Shown: positions 7,180 to 10,943 of the stretch, piece after piece | How the letters are laid out: the number at the start of each line of letters is the position of its first letter | How positions within the stretch are numbered: position 1 is the first letter of the stretch | Assembly (NCBI GenBank): GCA_035720945.1 | Contig: DASTNK010000143.1 | Span: 1-10,943, forward strand | DNA length: 10,943 nt | Direction: 5' to 3' | Origin: SCQX01 sp035720945 | GTDB lineage: Bacteria > Pseudomonadota > Gammaproteobacteria > Burkholderiales > Burkholderiaceae_B | Notes under the pieces: model-generated | Told to the model about the DNA's origin: nothing | The model's input: only the letters and a program-made list of their open reading frames with translations | Database searches by the model: none | Made by a program: the position numbers and the translations under genes

Positions 7180-8220
7180 TCAGGCCAACTCGCCCCAGAT
7201 GTGCACGCGGCTGATGCCGCCGTCGGGGAACATGTTGACCCGCACATGGGTGACGGGGCCGAGGTCATGGATGGACTCGCCCTCGAAGAAGTGCTGGTGA
7301 TCCATCTGCGTTTTCTGTTCGCTCAGCAGTTCGGGCCAGAACATCGCCTGCGTCACCAGGGATTGGTCGGTGGATTCGGCCACGCTCGCCGCCTGGATCG
7401 ATACGCGGTCGGGGTAGTTGCCCTTGAAGTGCGCCGTGTCGATCTCGATCTTGCGCACGATGGCGGCATGACCCAGTTCGATCAGGCACCAGTCCGAGCC
7501 CGGTTCGCGCCGACGCCGCGTTTCCCAGCCGTCCCCCATGTTGACACCGCGCCCCGGCATGATCAGACGGAACGGCACGCCGAAGTGCGCATCGTTGTAG
7601 GCCACGATGCGTCCGCCACTGACCAGCGCGGACACTTCATGCAGGGCTTTCGGGTCTTGTTTTTCCCAGTCGCAGGCGGGTTGGCCGTAGACGCGGAAGC
7701 GCGCCACGCCGCCGTCTGGGAAGATGTTCAGGCGCACGTGCGTCCAGACGCGCGCGTCATTGTCGATCTCGACGAAGTGGTGCGAGTCGCCCGCCAGGGA
7801 CTGGGCGGCCACGATTTGCGTCCACACCGTCTTGTCGTCGGGGTCGCCCTCGCAGCGGCAGGCCTGCACCGAGGCGGCGGGCGGGAAGTTGCCGGTGAAA
7901 TGGCTGGTGTCGATGTCAAGGCCGCGGATCGCGCCAGGCAGGCCCAGCCGCACGACGGCCCAGTCATGGCCGCCATTGCGGCGCCGGCGGGTTTCCCAGC
8001 CGTCCATCCACTTGCCGTGGTCGTCGAACTTGCCGACGATGAAGACGGGCTCGGAGGGTTGCAGCGCACGCTCGGCGGCGGCAAAGAATTCGTCCGAGCA
8101 GGCCACGACGCGCGAGCCGAAATCGGCGCTGGCCAGGTTCGCGCAGCGCGTGGCGAACGCGGGCGGTTCGACGAACGCGGCATTGATGACAGTGCCGGTG
8201 GGGAGATTGGGTTTTGCCAT
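7180..8220 (-). CDS. alc: Allantoicase
   Basis: Allantoicase hydrolyses allantoate to ureidoglycolate and urea. The 346-residue protein consists of two homologous beta-sandwich modules, as usual for the family: residues about 29-180 (GWETRRRR, then DTSHFTGNFP, LNIFPDGGVARFRVYG) and about 199-344 (GWETRRRR, then DTAHFKGNYP, VNMFPDGGISRVHIWG). The start at 8220 (MAKPNLPTG) is chosen over an in-frame ATG at 8283 because AGAGGA lies 4 bases before it and the extra 21 residues look unlike the family. It follows puuE on the same strand after 181 bases, so it acts on the product of PuuE. No clear sigma-70 promoter was found in that gap, so co-transcription with puuE is plausible. Confidence 0.95.
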   Translation of the reverse strand: MAKPNLPTGTVINAAFVEPPAFATRCANLASADFGSRVVACSDEFFAAAERALQPSEPVFIVGKFDDHGKWMDGWETRRRRNGGHDWAVVRLGLPGAIRGLDIDTSHFTGNFPPAASVQACRCEGDPDDKTVWTQIVAAQSLAGDSHHFVEIDNDARVWTHVRLNIFPDGGVARFRVYGQPACDWEKQDPKALHEVSALVSGGRIVAYNDAHFGVPFRLIMPGRGVNMGDGWETRRRREPGSDWCLIELGHAAIVRKIEIDTAHFKGNYPDRVSIQAASVAESTDQSLVTQAMFWPELLSEQKTQMDHQHFFEGESIHDLGPVTHVRVNMFPDGGISRVHIWGELA

Positions 8221-8401
8221 GGTTTCCTCTTCGTGGTGCCCGGCGAGGCTTGTGCCAGTCCTGCCGGGTGGGTGATCAATCATTCGGGAGATCCGCGTAG
8301 CGGTGAATCCGGTGCGTGGCGGGTCGGTTGTCGCGTGGGAAGCAGGTCGCGCGGGCGTCCGGGACAGGGACGGGCCTGTCTTGACCGCTGTCGTCGTGAC
8401 G
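8221..8401 (-). other. puuE-alc spacer with two small inverted repeats
   Basis: This 181-base gap holds the alc ribosome binding site and two inverted repeats. GACAGG/CCTGTC (8363-8368 and 8375-8380, six-base loop) lies 21 bases beyond the puuE stop, and CCCGGC/GCCGGG (8239-8244 and 8263-8268, 18-base loop) lies just before alc. Neither is followed by a T-run, so they are not convincing terminators. They may be mRNA structures controlling relative expression of alc, or chance in a GC-rich spacer. Confidence 0.3.
8225..8230 (-). promoter_or_regulatory. Ribosome binding site deciding the alc start
   Basis: Read on the minus strand this is AGAGGA, followed by AACC and the ATG at 8220-8218. The upstream in-frame ATG at 8283 would add 21 residues. 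This site and the family-like N-terminus MAKPNLPTG support the shorter protein. Confidence 0.7.
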
Positions 8402-9334
8402 TCAGTTTCCCCCTTGCCAGGGGTGGTGCTCAGCCCAGTGATGCGCGATCGCGGCGCGCGTGGGGATCCAGACCCGGTCGTGCTTCTGGATGTAGTCCAG
8501 GAAGCGCCGCAGGGCGGCGAAGCGCGCCGGCCGCCCCGTCAGGCGGCAATGCAGGCCGATGGACAGCATCTTGGGGGTGGTCTCGCCTTCGGCGTAGAGC
8601 ACGTCGAACGCATCCTTCAGATAGGTGAAGAACTGCTCGCCGCTGTTGAACCCCTGGGGCGCCGCGAAGCGCATGTCGTTGGTGTCCAGGGTGTAGGGCA
8701 CCATGAGCTGCGGGCGCGTCCGCCCATTGCCCAGATCCACGGACGTCCAGAACGGCAGGTCGTCGCCATAGTAGTCGGCGTCGTACAGGAAACCGCCTTC
8801 TTCGGCGACCAGGCGCAGCGTGTTGGGGCTGTCACGGCCGGTGTACCAGCCTTCGGGATGGTGGCCGATCAGCTTGGTGACGACCTCGATGCAGCGTTGC
8901 ATGTGCTCGCGCTCGATGCTTTCCTGAACGTTCTGGTAATGGATCCAGCGGTAGCCGTGACACGCGATTTCATGGCCGAGTTCGACGAAGGCTTGCGCGA
9001 CTTCCGGGTTGCGCTCCAGCGCCATGCCCACGGCGAAAATGGTGAGAGGCAGACCACGCCGTTCGAATTCTCGCAAGATGCGCCAGACACCGGCGCGCGA
9101 ACCATATTCGTAGATCGATTCCATGGACAGGTGCCGGTCGGGATAGGCCGCGGCGCCGATGATCTCTGACAGGAACTGTTCTGAACCCGGATCGCCGTTC
9201 AGCACGCAGTTTTCGCCGCCTTCTTCGTAGTTCAGCACGAACTGCACGGCGACGCGCGCCTTGCCCGGCCAGTTCGCCTGGGGCGGGGTGCGGCCGTAGC
9301 CGATCATGTCGCGGGGGTAGTCTTTCTGAGCCAT
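8402..9334 (-). CDS. puuE: Allantoinase, PuuE type (polysaccharide-deacetylase-like fold)
   Basis: PuuE hydrolyses allantoin to allantoate. It belongs to the cofactor-independent allantoinases of the NodB/polysaccharide deacetylase superfamily and is unrelated to the zinc amidohydrolase AllB. The 310 residues match the stand-alone PuuE length, so there is no fused OHCU decarboxylase. Visible are MIGYGRTPPQANWPGKARVAVQ near the N-terminus, FVLNYEEGGE (32-41) where true deacetylases have a metal-binding aspartate, MESIYEYGSRAGVWRIL (71-87), TIFAVGMALERNP, and HEIACHGYRW (121-130). The start at 9334 has AGGAG (plus coordinates 9340-9344) five bases upstream. Only 13 bases separate it from the stop of the GntR gene, so the two are almost certainly co-transcribed. 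Its product feeds Alc, encoded next. Confidence 0.95.
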   Translation of the reverse strand: MAQKDYPRDMIGYGRTPPQANWPGKARVAVQFVLNYEEGGENCVLNGDPGSEQFLSEIIGAAAYPDRHLSMESIYEYGSRAGVWRILREFERRGLPLTIFAVGMALERNPEVAQAFVELGHEIACHGYRWIHYQNVQESIEREHMQRCIEVVTKLIGHHPEGWYTGRDSPNTLRLVAEEGGFLYDADYYGDDLPFWTSVDLGNGRTRPQLMVPYTLDTNDMRFAAPQGFNSGEQFFTYLKDAFDVLYAEGETTPKMLSIGLHCRLTGRPARFAALRRFLDYIQKHDRVWIPTRAAIAHHWAEHHPWQGGN

Positions 9335-9347
9335 GGAAACTCCTAGA

Positions 9348-10106
9348 TTAACGTTTGACGCTGAAAGCGAGCCAGGGATCGGACGCCTGCGCGCCCTCGG
9401 GCTGGTTCATGCGGTGTTCGCAGTCTTCGAGGTGATGGCGCATGGCGGCCTTGGCCCCCTGTGCGTCGTTGCCCGCAAGCTGTTCAAGAATGTCGAGATG
9501 TTCAACATAAGAGCAGGTGCTTTCCCCAGGCGTGTCGTAGTGGGCGATGATGAGCGAGGTGCGGGCGCACAGGCTGTGCAGCATCTCGGTCAGCACCGCA
9601 TTGCCCAGCAGGTGGGCCATTTCAACGTGAAAGGCGTTTGACAGCCGGATCCAGCTGACACGGTCCCCGCACTCGAATGCCTTGCGCTCGCGCTCTACCA
9701 TGTCGTGCAGCGGAGCGAGCCGTTCCGCAAGATCCGGCAGGGCCAGCAACATGTCGATGGTCATGCACTCCATCGCCTGGCGCATTTCGAACACGTCGCG
9801 GGTTTCCTTGGCGCTGGGCTGCCAGACGAAGGCGCCCCGATTCGGTTCGATGACCACGATCTTGTCGTGCGCAAGCTGGGACAGCACGGTGCGCACGGTG
9901 GAGCGCGGACACGCGAAGACCGAGCACAGGGTGGCTTCTGTCAACTTGGCGCCGGGCAGCAGGCGCCGATCCATGACGGCATCGAAAATGTCGTCGTAGA
10001 CGCGGTCGACTTCGGACTTCACCCCGCCGCGCACGTTGCGCCAAGAAGACGCGCGGGGGGCTTCCAGGTCGGCGGATACATCTCGATGCGGATTCAGGTT
10101 GAGCAT
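9348..10106 (-). CDS. GntR-family (FCD/FadR subgroup) transcriptional regulator
   Basis: With the start at 10106 the protein has 252 residues. A winged helix-turn-helix occupies about residues 33-98 (VYDDIFDAVMDRRLLPGAKLTE, CSVFACPRSTVRTVLSQLAH, IEPNRGAFVW). An all-helical FCD effector domain follows (about 105-232), with candidate metal or ligand residues in LSNAFHVEM (Asn157, His160), VEHLDIL (His203) and MRHHLED (His224, His225). An in-frame ATG at 10169 would add 21 residues, but it lies upstream of a good minus-strand promoter (-35 at 10161-10166, -10 at 10138-10143), so the shorter form is chosen; the ribosome binding site before 10106 is weak. It is divergent from uraH and co-directional with puuE. 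It is probably a local repressor sensing a purine breakdown intermediate; the ligand is unknown. Confidence 0.88.
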   Translation of the reverse strand: MLNLNPHRDVSADLEAPRASSWRNVRGGVKSEVDRVYDDIFDAVMDRRLLPGAKLTEATLCSVFACPRSTVRTVLSQLAHDKIVVIEPNRGAFVWQPSAKETRDVFEMRQAMECMTIDMLLALPDLAERLAPLHDMVERERKAFECGDRVSWIRLSNAFHVEMAHLLGNAVLTEMLHSLCARTSLIIAHYDTPGESTCSYVEHLDILEQLAGNDAQGAKAAMRHHLEDCEHRMNQPEGAQASDPWLAFSVKR

Positions 10107-10131
10107 GGCGAAAAAATCAGGACTAGCACTG

Positions 10132-10160
10132 TTGACAATTATTGGCGAAGCACCGAAAAT
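10132..10160 (+). promoter_or_regulatory. Predicted sigma-70 promoter for uraH-puuD
   Basis: TTGACA (10132-10137, perfect -35) and GAAAAT (10155-10160, 4 of 6 for -10) are 17 bases apart. Transcription would start near 10167, giving a leader of about 49 bases before uraH. It overlaps the gntR promoter almost completely in the opposite direction, so the two polymerases should compete. Confidence 0.65.
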
Positions 10161-10166
10161 CGTCAA
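10138..10166 (-). promoter_or_regulatory. Predicted sigma-70 promoter for gntR-puuE
   Basis: On the minus strand TTGACG (10166-10161) and AATAAT (10143-10138) are separated by exactly 17 bases, each matching 5 of 6 consensus positions. Transcription would begin near 10131, about 25 bases before the GntR ATG at 10106. Both boxes overlap the 16-bp repeated sites described separately, suggesting autoregulation. Confidence 0.65.
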
Positions 10167-10200
10167 CATAAATTGTTCACAATTATTGTGACCAGCTTTG

Positions 10201-10206
10201 AAGGAG
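10201..10206 (+). promoter_or_regulatory. Ribosome binding site deciding the uraH start
   Basis: AAGGAG lies 9 bases before the ATG at 10216. An in-frame TTG at 10198 would lie upstream of it and is rejected, because the protein from 10216 begins MGKISTHVLDT, the usual N-terminus of the family. Confidence 0.75.
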
Positions 10207-10215
10207 ACATTTCAC

Positions 10216-10569
10216 ATGGGGAAAATTTCCACCCACGTCCTGGACACCGTGCGCGGCAAACCCGCCAAGGGTGTGCGCATCGACCTTTACCGTGTCGAGG
10301 CGGACCACCGCGAGTTGCTGCGCCAGACGGCCACCAATCACGATGGCCGCTGCGACGAACCGCTGCTCCAGGGCGACGCGCTGCGGAAAGGCGTGTACGA
10401 ACTGGTCTTCCATGCGGGCGACTATTTCGCGGAGCTCGGCGTGCCGGCCGACGAGCCCCGCTTCGTGGACCAGATCACGCTGCGCTTCGGCGTGGCGCAT
10501 CCCGACCAGAACTACCACGTGCCGCTGTTGGTCACGCCGTGGACGTGGTCCACCTATCGTGGCAGCTGA
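10216..10569 (+). CDS. uraH: 5-Hydroxyisourate hydrolase (transthyretin-like)
   Basis: UraH hydrolyses 5-hydroxyisourate, the unstable product of urate oxidation, to OHCU. The 117-residue protein is typical of the bacterial cytoplasmic form, with no signal peptide. It begins with STHVLDTVRGKPAKGV (His7), has NHDGR with Arg45, PDQNYHVPLL with His101, and ends in the family signature YRGS. These supply the conserved His-Arg-His-Tyr active-site set. AAGGAG (10201-10206) precedes the ATG. It is the first gene after the divergent promoter region and is followed by puuD after 39 bases, so substrate production and removal are co-expressed. Confidence 0.96.
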   Translation: MGKISTHVLDTVRGKPAKGVRIDLYRVEADHRELLRQTATNHDGRCDEPLLQGDALRKGVYELVFHAGDYFAELGVPADEPRFVDQITLRFGVAHPDQNYHVPLLVTPWTWSTYRGS

Positions 10570-10608
10570 GGCTGCCGACCCGGCCCCTTTCTACCAAAGA
10601 GACTATTC

Positions 10609-10943
10609 ATGGAAGCATTCCTGTTTGAATACGGCAATCTGCTCCTGCGCTGGCTGCACGTGATCGCGGCCATCGCCTGGATCGGCGAATCCATCTACTT
10701 CGTCATGCTGGACAACAGCCTGCATCCGCCACACGGGGCGGAAAGCAAGAAACGCGGCGTTTTCGGCGAAATGTGGGCGGTGCATGGCGGCGGGTTCTAT
10801 CACAACCAGAAGTACCTGACCAACCCCGCCGAACTGCCCGACGACCTGCACTGGTCGTTCTGGAAGGCCTACACCACCTGGCTGTCCGGGTTCGGCCTGT
10901 TCTTCATCATGTACCTGCTCAAGCCGGAGTTCTATCTGGTCAA
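10609..10943 (+). CDS. puuD: Membrane urate hydroxylase/oxidase PuuD, N-terminal part (runs off window)
   Basis: PuuD converts urate to 5-hydroxyisourate; it is an integral membrane protein that in this family ends in a cytochrome c domain and passes electrons to the respiratory chain instead of making hydrogen peroxide. Only 111 residues are present. The first membrane segment is about residues 10-33 (NLLLRWLHVIAAIAWIGESIYF), then a polar stretch with WAVHGGGFYHNQKYL (57-70) and HWSFWKAYTTWLSG, and a second membrane segment from about 90. This matches the urate-oxidase N-terminal membrane domain seen in Bordetella and Agrobacterium relatives. The ATG at 10609 follows AAAGAG (10596-10601) by 7 bases. 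The cytochrome domain would lie beyond the edge and cannot be confirmed here. Confidence 0.9.
   Translation, partial: MEAFLFEYGNLLLRWLHVIAAIAWIGESIYFVMLDNSLHPPHGAESKKRGVFGEMWAVHGGGFYHNQKYLTNPAELPDDLHWSFWKAYTTWLSGFGLFFIMYLLKPEFYLV

Larger units (their letters stand above)
10130..10189. promoter_or_regulatory. Three related 16-bp sites, probable GntR operators
   Basis: Site A (10130-10145, plus, TGTTGACAATTATTGG) and site C (10174-10189, plus, TGTTCACAATTATTGT) agree at 14 of 16 positions and lie 44 bases apart. Site B (10153-10168, minus, TGTTGACGATTTTCGG) agrees with A at 13 of 16. Each contains a symmetric core (CAATTATTG or CGATTTTCG). Site A covers the uraH -35 and gntR -10; B covers the uraH -10 and gntR -35; C lies just downstream of the uraH start. 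C is also part of the palindrome 10177-10191, which overlaps another at 10171-10184. That placement suits a repressor shutting both divergent units; the adjacent GntR protein is the obvious candidate, by inference. Confidence 0.6.

Noticed and set aside
8221..8283. A 21-residue N-terminal extension of allantoicase starting at 8283.
   Set aside because: No ribosome binding site suits it, while AGAGGA precedes the ATG at 8220 and the shorter start fits the family.
8397..8404. TGACGTCA palindrome overlapping the puuE stop codon.
   Set aside because: Eight bases is expected by chance, and no associated promoter or known bacterial site fits.
7045..8628. A plus-strand open frame (527 residues) across alc and the puuE end.
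   Set aside because: It runs opposite allantoicase with its two intact repeats, has no ribosome binding site and shows no family motif.
10107..10169. A 21-residue N-terminal extension of the GntR protein starting at 10169.
   Set aside because: It would place the start codon upstream of the best minus-strand promoter and inside the operator region, and the extra residues are outside the conserved domain.

Overview
The window is a purine-catabolism locus from a high-GC bacterium, most likely a betaproteobacterium of the Alcaligenaceae (Bordetella/Achromobacter type). The reasons are the GC-rich codon use, the proteobacterial split xanthine dehydrogenase xdhA-xdhB-xdhC followed by guaD, and the combination of a membrane urate-oxidising PuuD, UraH, a PuuE-type allantoinase and allantoicase. 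The genus is inferred from gene content, not from a database match.

Layout. From the left edge to 5758 a plus-strand operon encodes the 3' part of xdhA (FAD subunit), xdhB (molybdenum subunit), xdhC (cofactor insertion factor) and guaD (guanine deaminase). It converges on a minus-strand group which, in transcription order, is a GntR/FCD-family regulator (10106-9348), puuE allantoinase (9334-8402), alc allantoicase (8220-7180) and a LysR-family regulator (7018-6077). The GntR gene is divergent from a second plus-strand operon, uraH (10216-10569) and puuD (10609 to the window edge).

How the genes work together. GuaD converts guanine to xanthine. XdhAB, matured by XdhC, oxidises hypoxanthine and xanthine to urate. 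PuuD hydroxylates urate to 5-hydroxyisourate and UraH hydrolyses it to OHCU. OHCU decarboxylase (UraD) is not in the window. PuuE opens allantoin to allantoate, and Alc releases urea and ureidoglycolate. A ureidoglycolate lyase is also absent here; both missing steps are presumably encoded nearby.

Non-coding structure is the least ordinary part. (1) The 318-bp convergent gap after guaD holds an imperfect palindrome of about 207 bp with perfect 24-bp ends and a terminator-like hairpin at its centre. (2) The alc-lysR gap holds a 98-bp palindrome whose outer 23-bp stem pairs completely in minus-strand RNA. (3) The gntR-uraH divergent region holds face-to-face promoters overlaid by three related 16-bp sites, a probable GntR operator set. 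The lysR gene thus has a large palindrome on each side and somewhat lower GC than its neighbours, so it may be a later insertion into the pathway cluster. The proteins are recognisable family members; no wholly new protein system is evident.
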